Notes under the pieces: generated by a model
The model's input: only the letters and a program-made list of their open reading frames with translations
Databases searched by the model: none
What the model was told of the DNA's origin: nothing
Assembly (NCBI GenBank): GCA_036558305.1
Contig: DATBFX010000222.1
Span: 1 to 24,553, forward strand
Origin: DATBFX01 sp036558305
GTDB taxonomy: Bacteria; Chloroflexota; Chloroflexia; Thermomicrobiales; UBA6265
Length of the DNA: 24,553 nucleotides
Direction: 5' to 3'
Translations under genes and position numbers: made by a program
Part shown: positions 15,115-21,211 of the stretch, piece by piece
Position numbering within the stretch: position 1 is the first letter of the stretch
Layout of the letters: each line of letters opens with the position of its first letter

Positions 15115-15168
15115 GACACGGCACTTCCAGTGCCGTGCTCAGCAACATAAGCCGGCTGGAAGCCGGCT
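15115..15168. repeat. Left 54-bp inverted end of the IS200-like element
   Basis: Hairpin 1 is CACGGCACT-TCC-AGTGCCGTG (15117-15137). The linker is CTCAGCAACATA (15138-15149). Hairpin 2 is AGCCGGCT-GGA-AGCCGGCT (15150-15168). Compared with the reverse complement of the right end, all stems and the linker are identical and only the two trinucleotide loops differ. Confidence 0.9.
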
Positions 15169-15592
15169 AGCGGTCGTCGGTGATGCGTTCGAGGATGGGC
15201 CATAGAGTATTGTCAGTGTGGTGCTGGCGATGGTTGTCGATGTAGGAAACGACTCGTGGGAGGGAGCGTTCGCCGAAGGTGAGTCCACCATATTCGGGTT
15301 GCCAGCCAAAGGAGCCTGTGGATCGGATGCTGTCAACGTGATTGACGGCGTGCGACGACGCTCCCTTCAATCGACGAACCAACTCGGCAACCGCGATCCT
15401 TGGCGGCACGGAGAGTGCGAGATGCACATGATCGGGCATCACGCCGATCGCGTGCGGGATCACGCCCAATTCGGCGTTCGTAATCTTCCACGATCGCCGA
15501 ATCACTGCTTCCTCCGCTTCACCGATCAACGGCTCGCGTCCCTTGGTCGCCCAGATCAGATGGACATAGAACCGCCAGTACGACGATCCCAT
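15167..15592 (-). CDS. IS200/IS605-like Y1 transposase (TnpA / RAYT type)
   Basis: This 141-residue HUH single-strand transposase would nick and join DNA at hairpin ends. It shows YVHLIWATKGRE (9-20), the HUH metal motif MPDHVHLALSVPP with His55 and His57, a LVRRLKGASSHAVN helix, and the nucleophilic Tyr117 in VVSYIDNHRQHH. All catalytic elements are intact, so it could be active. The length fits small IS200 TnpA proteins; RAYTs are usually somewhat longer. The start at 15592 follows GGGAGGG at a four-base spacing. A longer frame can begin at ATG 15607 or at GTG 15643 inside the right inverted end. The stop TAG is part of the left terminal hairpin. It separates the HpcH-type aldolase gene from the flavoprotein gene. 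Confidence 0.88.
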   Translation of the reverse strand: MGSSYWRFYVHLIWATKGREPLIGEAEEAVIRRSWKITNAELGVIPHAIGVMPDHVHLALSVPPRIAVAELVRRLKGASSHAVNHVDSIRSTGSFGWQPEYGGLTFGERSLPRVVSYIDNHRQHHTDNTLWPILERITDDR

Positions 15593-15596
15593 GCCA

Positions 15597-15603
15597 CCCT
15601 CCC
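15597..15603 (-). promoter_or_regulatory. Ribosome-binding site that fixes the transposase start
   Basis: On the minus strand GGGAGGG precedes the ATG at 15592 by four bases. It lies just outside the right inverted end and favours this start over the ATG at 15607. Confidence 0.6.
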
Positions 15604-15609
15604 GCATCC

Positions 15610-15663
15610 AGCCGGCTGGAAGCCGGCTTATGTTGCTGAGCACGGCACTTCCAGTGCCGTGTC
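15610..15663. repeat. Right 54-bp inverted end of the IS200-like element
   Basis: It begins with AGCCGGCT-GGA-AGCCGGCT (15610-15628), continues with linker TATGTTGCTGAG and ends with CACGGCACT-TCC-AGTGCCGTG (15641-15661) plus TC. The linker is inverted relative to the left end, yet the loops GGA and TCC read the same on the plus strand at both ends. Confidence 0.9.
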
Positions 15664-15692
15664 TGCTACGGTCGTCTCCGCAATGGTGCCGC

Positions 15693-16448
15693 CTACAACC
15701 CCAGCCGCTTCACCCCCGCCCGCGCGCCGCCAAGCATGAAGCCGACGTCGCTGCCGCAAGTGAGAAAGCGGAATCCCCGCTCCGCCAGTTGCAACGCCTC
15801 CTCGGGAGAACCGCCGGCGTAACCGGGAATCTTGCCGGTGTTGCGGCAGGCATCGAGGATGCGGTCGACGGCCTTGCGATGGGCGTCGTTCGTGTCGCGG
15901 TCGCGGGGGTGGATCCCCATCGAGAGGGCGAGGTCGGACGGGCCGATCCAGCAGCCGTCGACACCGGGCGTGGCCATGATCGCTTCGGCGTTCTCGACGG
16001 CCTGGATCGTCTCGATCTGGACGGCGGCGAACACCTGGTCGTCGATCCAGTCGGTGTAGTCGTCGCCGTAGCGGGCGGCGCGGCCATACCCCCAGGAGCG
16101 GGTGCCCTTGGGCGGGAAGCGGCAGGCGTCCGCGGCCGCCTTCGCATCGTCCGCCGTGTTCACCATCGGCACGACGATGCCGAGGGCGCCTTCGTCGAGG
16201 TAGCGGCCGATCATCGTGAAGTCGTTGCGGGGAACGCGCGCCATCGGCGCCGCCGTGCCACCGGCCATCGCCATCAAGCAGCCGATGATCGAATCGAGCG
16301 AGAACGAGCCGTGCTGACCGTCGAGCATGATGAAGTCGATCCCTGTCCCGGCCATCGCCTCGGCGACGATCGGTGCACCGAATCCGAGTGCGTAGCCGTA
16401 CGCCGGGTTCCCCGCCAGCATCTTCGCCTTCGCGCCGTTGCGTTTCAC
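15693..16448 (-). CDS. HpcH/HpaI aldolase family protein
   Basis: This 251-residue class II (metal-dependent) aldolase would cleave a 4-hydroxy-2-oxoacid into pyruvate and an aldehyde, or run in reverse. The barrel motifs are present: MLDGQHG with base His46, PMARVPRND with Arg71, the metal ligands Glu146 (VQIETIQA) and Asp172 (GPSDLALSMG), and ADACRFPPKGTRSWG. Most family members read EHG where this one has QHG (Gln45). The GTG at 16448 is chosen because it follows GAGGGG by six bases and begins the family N-terminus; an upstream ATG at 16505 would add unrelated residues from a palindromic repeat. It follows the 2-oxoacid dehydrogenase genes on the same strand and may supply their 2-oxoacid substrate. 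Confidence 0.88.
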   Translation of the reverse strand: MKRNGAKAKMLAGNPAYGYALGFGAPIVAEAMAGTGIDFIMLDGQHGSFSLDSIIGCLMAMAGGTAAPMARVPRNDFTMIGRYLDEGALGIVVPMVNTADDAKAAADACRFPPKGTRSWGYGRAARYGDDYTDWIDDQVFAAVQIETIQAVENAEAIMATPGVDGCWIGPSDLALSMGIHPRDRDTNDAHRKAVDRILDACRNTGKIPGYAGGSPEEALQLAERGFRFLTCGSDVGFMLGGARAGVKRLGL

Positions 16449-16498
16449 GATGCCCCTCTGCCTTTCGCCCGGACGGTTGTGCCGCCGGCGTTGGGGGC

Positions 16499-16560
16499 GC
16501 GGCATGCCGCACCCTCGTCGTGACCACGCGACCGCGTGGTGGGCACGGTCTGTCGTGCCC
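16499..16560. repeat. Three consecutive hairpins between E2 and aldolase genes
   Basis: A perfect 12-bp palindrome GCGGCATGCCGC (16499-16510) is followed by ACCACGCG/CGCGTGGT with a two-base loop (16523-16540). Then comes GGGCACG/CGTGCCC with a six-base loop (16541-16560), ending in GCCCCTAC. These fill the gap between two genes read on the minus strand and could modulate mRNA decay or partial termination. Confidence 0.75.
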
Positions 16561-16577
16561 CTACCGGAAACCCGATG

Positions 16578-17909
16578 CTACCGCATCAGCGGCGCGTACG
16601 GTTGCTCGATCATCCGCTTGACCCGTTGCAAGAACCGGGCGGCCGGCGCCCCATCGACGATCCGGTGGTCGAACGTCAGACTCAGCGCCATCATCTTGCG
16701 GACCGCGATCGTCCCTTCCTCCTCATCGGTCACGACCGGGCGGGCGACGATTCGCCCGAGACCGAGGATCGCCGCTTCCGGTAGGTTGATGATCGGCGTG
16801 AAGGCGTCGATCTCGAACATCCCGAGATTGGAGACGGTGAAGGTGCCACCGCGCAGATCGGCGGCGGCGGCGGTACCGGCGCGCGTCTGGGCAATGAGGC
16901 GCGCGGTCTCGGTGGCGATCTGGCCGACCGACTTCCGGTCGGCGTCGCGCACGACGGGAACCAGCAACCCCCGCTCGGTATCGACCGCGACGCCGACGTG
17001 AACGGCGGCGTGCCGGACGATGGTGTCCCCGGTGAGTGACGCGTTGACCGCCGGATGCTCCCGCAGTGCCAGCGCGCTCAGTCGGACGAGCAGATCGGTG
17101 AACGAAGGAACGGCCTCGCCGGTTCCCGCAAGCTCGCTTTTCAGGTGCGCCCGGACCCGCTCCAGCTCGGTCGCGTCCGCCTCCGTCGTCAGGGTCACCG
17201 GCGCCACCGTCCGCGCGCTCTCGGTCATCCGCTGCACGGTGACCCGACGAACCGGGCCGAGCGGCATCGCGACGCCCGGTGTTGGCACCGGTTCGGCAGT
17301 CGCGGCGCGGACATCGCCGCGCATGACGCGCCCCGCCGGTCCACTCGCGGCGACCTGCCCGAGATCGACGCCCGCTTCCTCCGCGAGTCGCCTGACGATG
17401 GGGGTCGCCCGCGGTTGGGCGAGCGCCGGGCGCGTCGCCGCAGCGGCGAGGACGTCGCGCTCCCGAATGCGCCCGGTGCTGCCGCTGCCGATCAGGAGCG
17501 TCCAGTCGACGCCGAGGCGATCGGCGGCGCGTCGCGCCCGTGGGCTGATCGCGGGCGTCTCACGATGGCCGTTCGATGCCGTCGACGCTCGTGCCAGGAC
17601 CGTGGACGGCGCGGCACCCGCCACGGCCGGCTCCGCCGCCGGCAGTGCGGCACAGGTCACCTCCTCGCCGGGCGCCGCGATGTAGGCGAGGGTGGCGCCG
17701 ACGGGGACCTCGACGCCGATCGGCGTGTCGGGCGGGATGCGGAGGATACCGCTGTCGAGGGCCTCGACCTCGGTGATCGCCTTGTCGCTCTCGACCGAAA
17801 AGATCAACTCCCCGGCTTCGACGCTGTCGCCGTCACCCTTCAACCACTCGACGACGGTGCCGACCTCCATCGTCCACCCAAGCCGGGGCATGACTACTTC
17901 GCTGGCCAA
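16578..17909 (-). CDS. 2-oxoacid dehydrogenase E2 (dihydrolipoamide acyltransferase)
   Basis: This 443-residue core protein of a pyruvate, acetoin or branched-chain-type dehydrogenase complex transfers the acyl group from lipoamide to CoA. It has one lipoyl domain (1-78, lipoylated Lys43 in VESDKAITEV) and two peripheral-subunit-binding domains in tandem (about 120-155, ISPRARRAADRLGVD..GRIRERDV, and 168-201, TPIVRRLAEEAGVD..GRVMRGDV). The catalytic domain (about 215-443) contains the active-site motif FDHRIVDG with His415 and Asp419. The TTG at 17909 is preferred because GGGAGGGAG lies immediately upstream; ATG 17891 is an alternative. Two binding domains are unusual. It is cotranscribed with E1-beta and E1-alpha, separated from E1-beta by a REP cluster. 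Confidence 0.92.
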   Translation of the reverse strand: MASEVVMPRLGWTMEVGTVVEWLKGDGDSVEAGELIFSVESDKAITEVEALDSGILRIPPDTPIGVEVPVGATLAYIAAPGEEVTCAALPAAEPAVAGAAPSTVLARASTASNGHRETPAISPRARRAADRLGVDWTLLIGSGSTGRIRERDVLAAAATRPALAQPRATPIVRRLAEEAGVDLGQVAASGPAGRVMRGDVRAATAEPVPTPGVAMPLGPVRRVTVQRMTESARTVAPVTLTTEADATELERVRAHLKSELAGTGEAVPSFTDLLVRLSALALREHPAVNASLTGDTIVRHAAVHVGVAVDTERGLLVPVVRDADRKSVGQIATETARLIAQTRAGTAAAADLRGGTFTVSNLGMFEIDAFTPIINLPEAAILGLGRIVARPVVTDEEEGTIAVRKMMALSLTFDHRIVDGAPAARFLQRVKRMIEQPYAPLMR

Positions 17910-17912
17910 TGC

Positions 17913-17920
17913 TCCCTCCC
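17913..17920 (-). promoter_or_regulatory. Ribosome-binding site supporting a TTG start for E2
   Basis: The minus strand reads GGGAGGGA just upstream of TTG 17909, with about five bases between the GGAGG core and the codon. Without this the ATG at 17891 would be the default choice. Confidence 0.6.
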
Positions 17921-17940
17921 CAGGTTGCGTCGCCCCCCGA

Positions 17941-18076
17941 CCCTGGGCTGAAGCCCAGGGCTCAACCGACGACGCCCAGAGGGCACCCGCCTCCGGGGCT
18001 GAGCACGAACGCATCGCGCCAGTCAGCCCTCTTTAGAGGGCTTCGTCGGTTGAGCGCGGGGTCTTAAGCCCCGCGC
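17941..18076. repeat. Inverted pair of two-hairpin REPs between E1-beta and E2
   Basis: The first unit has a 9-2-9 hairpin CCCTGGGCT-GA-AGCCCAGGG (17941-17960), linker CTCAACCGACGAC and a small hairpin GCCC-AGA-GGGC (17974-17984). The second unit is inverted: AGCCCTCT-TT-AGAGGGCT (18025-18042), then TCGTCGGTTGAG, the complement of the linker, then GCGCGGGG/CCCCGCGC (18054-18076). The linkers are conserved while the stems differ. The unit at 19105-19151 has the same plan. Confidence 0.85.
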
Positions 18077-18100
18077 ACGGGCGGCTTCGAAACAATTGCG

Positions 18101-19084
18101 TCACTCTGCTGCCAACTCCCGAATCGCCGTCGCGATCTGGTCTTTGCTCGGGGTCACCGCCGCCTCCAGGGGCGGGCTGTAGGGAACGGGGGTGTAGAGA
18201 CCGTTGAGACGGCGGACGGGGGCGTCGAGGTCGTCGAAGGCCCGTTCCGTTACCTGGGCCGAGAGTTCGGAGGCGATGCTGGCGATCGGGAAATCTTCGT
18301 CGACGATCAGGAGGCGGCCGGTCTTGTGAACGGAGGCGAGGACGGTGTCGAGATCGAGCGGGGAGATCGAACGGAGGTCGATGACCTCGACCGAGAGCCC
18401 TTCCGTCGCCAGCGGTTCGGCGACGTCGAGGGTCCGCTGCACCATCGGGCCGATGGCGACAACCGTGAGATCGCTTCCTTCGCGGCGGACGGCGGCGAGA
18501 CCGAAGGGGATCAACTCGTCTTCCTCGGGATCGGGGACCGGTCCCTTCACATTGAGGAGCGATTTGTGTTCGAGGAAGAAGACGGGATCGTCGCTGCGGA
18601 TCGCCTGTTTGAGAAGACCTTTGGCATCGCGCGGGGTGGTCGGGACGACGACGCGGAAACCGGGGTGGTGGGCGTAGATCGTGTAGTAGCACCCCGAGTG
18701 GTGGGTGGCCGAGGCGCCGCCGACGCCGATCGCGCCGCGGAGAACGATCGGCATTTTGAGGCGGCCGCTGCTCATGTACTGGATCTTCGCGGTCTGGTTG
18801 ATCAGCTCGCCCATGCCGTCGAGGATGAAGTCGGCGAACATGAAGTCGACGACCGGGCGCGTCCCGGTCATCGCCGCACCGGTGCAGAGACCGATGAACC
18901 CGCGCTCGACGATCGGCGTGTCGCGCAGCCGCTCGGGACCGTAGAGGTCGTAGAGACCGACCGTGGTGTTGAAGTTGCCGCCGCGGGCGCCGATCCCCTC
19001 GCCGACGACGAAGACGGTCGGATCGCGCGCCATCTCTTCGGCGAGCCCTTCGCGGGCGGCGTTGGTGAAGTTCATCTCGCGCAT
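18101..19084 (-). CDS. 2-oxoacid dehydrogenase E1 beta subunit
   Basis: This 327-residue thiamine-diphosphate-dependent subunit pairs with E1-alpha for oxidative decarboxylation of a 2-oxoacid (pyruvate-type or acetoin-type). It shows NFTNAAREGLAEEMARD, VFVVGEGIGARGGNF, VVDFMFADFI, MPIVLRGAIGVGG, HHSGCYYTIYAHHPG, VVVPTTPRDAKGLL and VEVIDLRSISPLD, the transketolase pyrimidine-binding and C-terminal domain signatures. The ATG at 19084 (MREMNFTNAA) is chosen because residues upstream of it come from a palindromic repeat; GGAG lies about 12 bases before it. It is flanked on both sides by REPs of one family. Its partner E1-alpha is separated from it by a DapA-family gene. Confidence 0.92.
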   Translation of the reverse strand: MREMNFTNAAREGLAEEMARDPTVFVVGEGIGARGGNFNTTVGLYDLYGPERLRDTPIVERGFIGLCTGAAMTGTRPVVDFMFADFILDGMGELINQTAKIQYMSSGRLKMPIVLRGAIGVGGASATHHSGCYYTIYAHHPGFRVVVPTTPRDAKGLLKQAIRSDDPVFFLEHKSLLNVKGPVPDPEEDELIPFGLAAVRREGSDLTVVAIGPMVQRTLDVAEPLATEGLSVEVIDLRSISPLDLDTVLASVHKTGRLLIVDEDFPIASIASELSAQVTERAFDDLDAPVRRLNGLYTPVPYSPPLEAAVTPSKDQIATAIRELAAE

Positions 19085-19104
19085 GGTGGTGTTTGCTCCG
19101 CCCG

Positions 19105-19151
19105 CCCAGGGTTGAAACCCTGGGCTCAAGCCACGAAACCCCTCCGGGGTT
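19105..19151. repeat. Two-hairpin REP between the DapA-family and E1-beta genes
   Basis: A 9-2-9 hairpin CCCAGGGTT-GA-AACCCTGGG (19105-19124) is followed by linker CTCAAGCCACGA and a small hairpin AACCCC-TCC-GGGGTT (19137-19151). It has the same plan and a related linker to the units at 17941-18076, so all three belong to one repeat family. Confidence 0.85.
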
Positions 19152-19162
19152 AGAACGACACA

Positions 19163-20128
19163 TCAACCTCGCCAGACCAGATCCGGGAACTCCTCCTCGG
19201 TCAAACGTCGGAACGTCCTCACGGTTTCGTCGGGGACGGGCAGGTAAGGGCGGCGGGTGCGGTTGGCCGGAACCAGGAAGGACGAGGCGGCGGTGACGGC
19301 CTTGCCGACGATGGCGTGGAGGTTGCCGCTGCCGCGCAGGCACTCGGCCGACTGGATGAAGGCGTGCATGCGTTCCTGACGGTGGTAGGCGGCGTCCCAG
19401 CGTCCGGCGACGACGTCGTCGTACCAGTCGACCATGTAGCGGGCGTTGAAGTTGACGAACCAGGAATAGACGCCGCGCGCGCCGAGCATCATCAGCGGGG
19501 TCATCGCGTGCTCGCCGGTGAAGTGGCTCAGTTCGCCTGCACACGCCATCAGGGTCATGAATTCGGAAACGTCGGCCGAGACGTGTTTGGTGCCGACGAG
19601 GTTCGGAATCTCCGCTTGCAGGACGGCGTAGTCGGGACCGCGTTGGTAGTTGTGGACGCGGGGTGTGTTGTAGTGGATGAGGGCGAACTCGGCGGGGACG
19701 GCGCGGCTGACGTCGTCCCAGAAGACGCGGTACGACTCCGGGGTCATCGGCATAAAGAAGGGGTGACCGACGTGGGCGCCGAGGATACCGCGGTTGGCGG
19801 CGTGGCGGAGCCGATCGAGCATGCCGCGGGTGTTGCACCAGGTGACGCCGACCATCGTCGGGAAACCGAGGCGCCGCGCTTCGTCCGCGAAGACATCGAC
19901 GATGCGGCGGAACTCGTCGAGTTCGATCGCGTAGAACTCACCGTCGCTGTCGGTCGTGTAGATACCGTGGACCCCGGCCGCGTGCAGCCGCCGGATGTTC
20001 TCGCGGAAGACGCCCTCGTCGAAGCGGTCTTCCTCGTCGAACGGCGTCGCGGTCGCCGCCCAGACGCCGTGGAGGTTTTCACGGGTCAGGCGTTCGGTCA
20101 TCGGAACCAGCCGGTCGAGGTTCGTCAT
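19163..20128 (-). CDS. Dihydrodipicolinate synthase (DapA) family lyase/aldolase
   Basis: This (beta/alpha)8 class I aldolase has about 321 residues. The Schiff-base lysine is Lys181 in LVGTKHVSADVSEF, and the catalytic tyrosine is Tyr153 in IHYNTPRVHN. The N-terminal HGVWAATATPFDEEDRFD and GVHGIYTTDSDGEFYAIELDEFRRI also fit the family. In place of the usual GTTGE it reads TDSDGE, which argues against true lysine biosynthesis and for a catabolic member such as a 2-keto-3-deoxy acid aldolase or similar lyase. Three starts are possible: ATG 20128 (chosen), TTG 20140, which would overlap E1-alpha, and ATG 20101. It lies between the E1-alpha and E1-beta genes, so it is expressed with the dehydrogenase and may release its 2-oxoacid. 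Confidence 0.88.
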   Translation of the reverse strand: MTNLDRLVPMTERLTRENLHGVWAATATPFDEEDRFDEGVFRENIRRLHAAGVHGIYTTDSDGEFYAIELDEFRRIVDVFADEARRLGFPTMVGVTWCNTRGMLDRLRHAANRGILGAHVGHPFFMPMTPESYRVFWDDVSRAVPAEFALIHYNTPRVHNYQRGPDYAVLQAEIPNLVGTKHVSADVSEFMTLMACAGELSHFTGEHAMTPLMMLGARGVYSWFVNFNARYMVDWYDDVVAGRWDAAYHRQERMHAFIQSAECLRGSGNLHAIVGKAVTAASSFLVPANRTRRPYLPVPDETVRTFRRLTEEEFPDLVWRG

Positions 20129-20143
20129 CGTTAGTCCCAATAC

Positions 20144-21133
20144 CTACGAGCTAAAGATGAAACTGGTCGCCGTCGAGGGATCGGGGTACGGACTCTTGGT
20201 CGCGAAGTCGAGGGCCTCGGCGACGGTCGCCTTGATCTCGGCGTCGATCGCCTCGAATTCTTCGGCCGTGGCGAGGTCGCGGGCAAGGACGCGCTCCTTG
20301 AGCGAGGCGATCGGGTCGCGCGTTTTCCAGGCGTCGATCTCGTCGGCGGTGCGGTAGCCGGCGTCGCGCATGCCTTCGGCGTGGGGACGGGTCCGGTAGG
20401 TGCGGCCTTCGATCAGGGTCGGCCCCTTGCCGGCGCGGGCGCGGGCGACCGCCGCCTCCGCCGCTTCGTAGACCGCGAGGACGTCGTTGCCGTCGACGGC
20501 GATCCCCGGCAGGCCGTAGCAGCGGGCGCGCTCGGCGACGTCGGTGTTGCGGGTGGCGGTCTCGAACGGAACCTCGGTGGCGTAGAGGTTGTTCTCGCAG
20601 ACGTAGACGACCGGCAGGTCCCAGATCGCGGCCAGATTCAGCCCTTCGTGGAAGGCGCCGTTGTTGACGGCGCCGTCGCCGAAGAAACCGACGCTGACGC
20701 GGTCGCTCTTGAGCAGTTTGAAACTGTAGCCGGCGCCGGTCGCCTGGAGGATGTTTGGGCCGACGATACCGGTCGTCCCCATCAATCCGACTTCCGGCGA
20801 AAAAAGGTGCATGCTCCCGCCGCGTCCGCGCGAGCAGCCGGTCGCCCGCCCGAACAACTCGGCCATCACTTCCCGTGGCGGCACCCCCTTGGCAAGCGCA
20901 TGACCGTGTCCGCGGTGCGTGCTGAAGACCACGTCGTCGGTGCGCAGGTGGGCGCAGACGCCGACCGCGACCGCCTCCTGTCCCACGTAGGTATGGCAGG
21001 CGCCGGGGATGTTGCCGCTTTGATACGAACGAGCCAACTGCTCCTCGGTGCGCCGGATGTTCACCATCTCGCGGTAGAGCGAGAGAAGTTGCTCCTTGGT
21101 CAACTCACCAGTTTCCGAAACCGTCACCGTCAT
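20144..21133 (-). CDS. 2-oxoacid dehydrogenase E1 alpha subunit (pyruvate/acetoin type)
   Basis: This 329-residue subunit binds thiamine diphosphate and decarboxylates a 2-oxoacid with E1-beta. The cofactor motif GDG (152-154) followed by NNGAFHEGLN and CENN (179-182) is complete. Other blocks are YREMVNIRRTEEQ, HTYVGQEAVAVG, STHRGHGHALAKG and GRGGSMHLFS. The STHRGHGH block resembles acetoin dehydrogenase AcoA as well as PdhA, so pyruvate and acetoin are both candidate substrates. The ATG at 21133 follows AGGGGGT. It is the first gene after an inverted repeat that separates it from the M24 peptidase, and its stop lies 16 bases or fewer from the DapA-family start, indicating tight coupling. 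Confidence 0.93.
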   Translation of the reverse strand: MTVTVSETGELTKEQLLSLYREMVNIRRTEEQLARSYQSGNIPGACHTYVGQEAVAVGVCAHLRTDDVVFSTHRGHGHALAKGVPPREVMAELFGRATGCSRGRGGSMHLFSPEVGLMGTTGIVGPNILQATGAGYSFKLLKSDRVSVGFFGDGAVNNGAFHEGLNLAAIWDLPVVYVCENNLYATEVPFETATRNTDVAERARCYGLPGIAVDGNDVLAVYEAAEAAVARARAGKGPTLIEGRTYRTRPHAEGMRDAGYRTADEIDAWKTRDPIASLKERVLARDLATAEEFEAIDAEIKATVAEALDFATKSPYPDPSTATSFIFSS

Positions 21134-21146
21134 TGGTACCCCCTGT

Positions 21147-21209
21147 GGTTCGGGGTTCGGGGTTCGAGGAGGATATACCTCGCGAACCTCGAACTTCGAA
21201 CCCCGAACC
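21147..21209. repeat. Inverted heptamer repeat (GTTCGGG) upstream of E1-alpha
   Basis: The left arm (21147-21169) is built of GTTCGGG, GTTCGGG and GTTCGAG. The right arm (21187-21209) is its reverse complement with two adjacent mismatches in 23 bp. The 17-bp centre contains GGATATACC, the only AT-rich run nearby. It occupies almost the whole gap between the M24 and E1-alpha genes. Confidence 0.85.
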
Positions 21210-21211
21210 CG

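Larger units (their letters stand above)
15115..15663. mobile_element. IS200-like single-gene element with two-hairpin inverted ends
   Basis: A 549-bp unit is bounded by 54-bp inverted ends (15115-15168 and 15610-15663) and encodes one Y1 (HUH) transposase. Each end contains two hairpins joined by an 18-bp linker. The stop codon of the transposase lies inside the left end. No target-site duplication is visible, which is normal for Y1 transposition. Inverted paired hairpins around a Y1 transposase resemble REP-associated (RAYT) units more than classic IS200, whose ends are not inverted repeats. Confidence 0.85.

Noticed and set aside
13681..15150. Plus-strand 489-codon frame opposite the flavoprotein gene
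   Set aside because: Val/Glu/Gly/Arg-rich antisense shadow; the FAD and GcvT motifs are on the minus strand.
18033..19838. 601-codon minus-strand frame spanning the E1-beta and DapA-family genes
   Set aside because: Arg/Pro-rich out-of-frame translation crossing two real genes and a REP.
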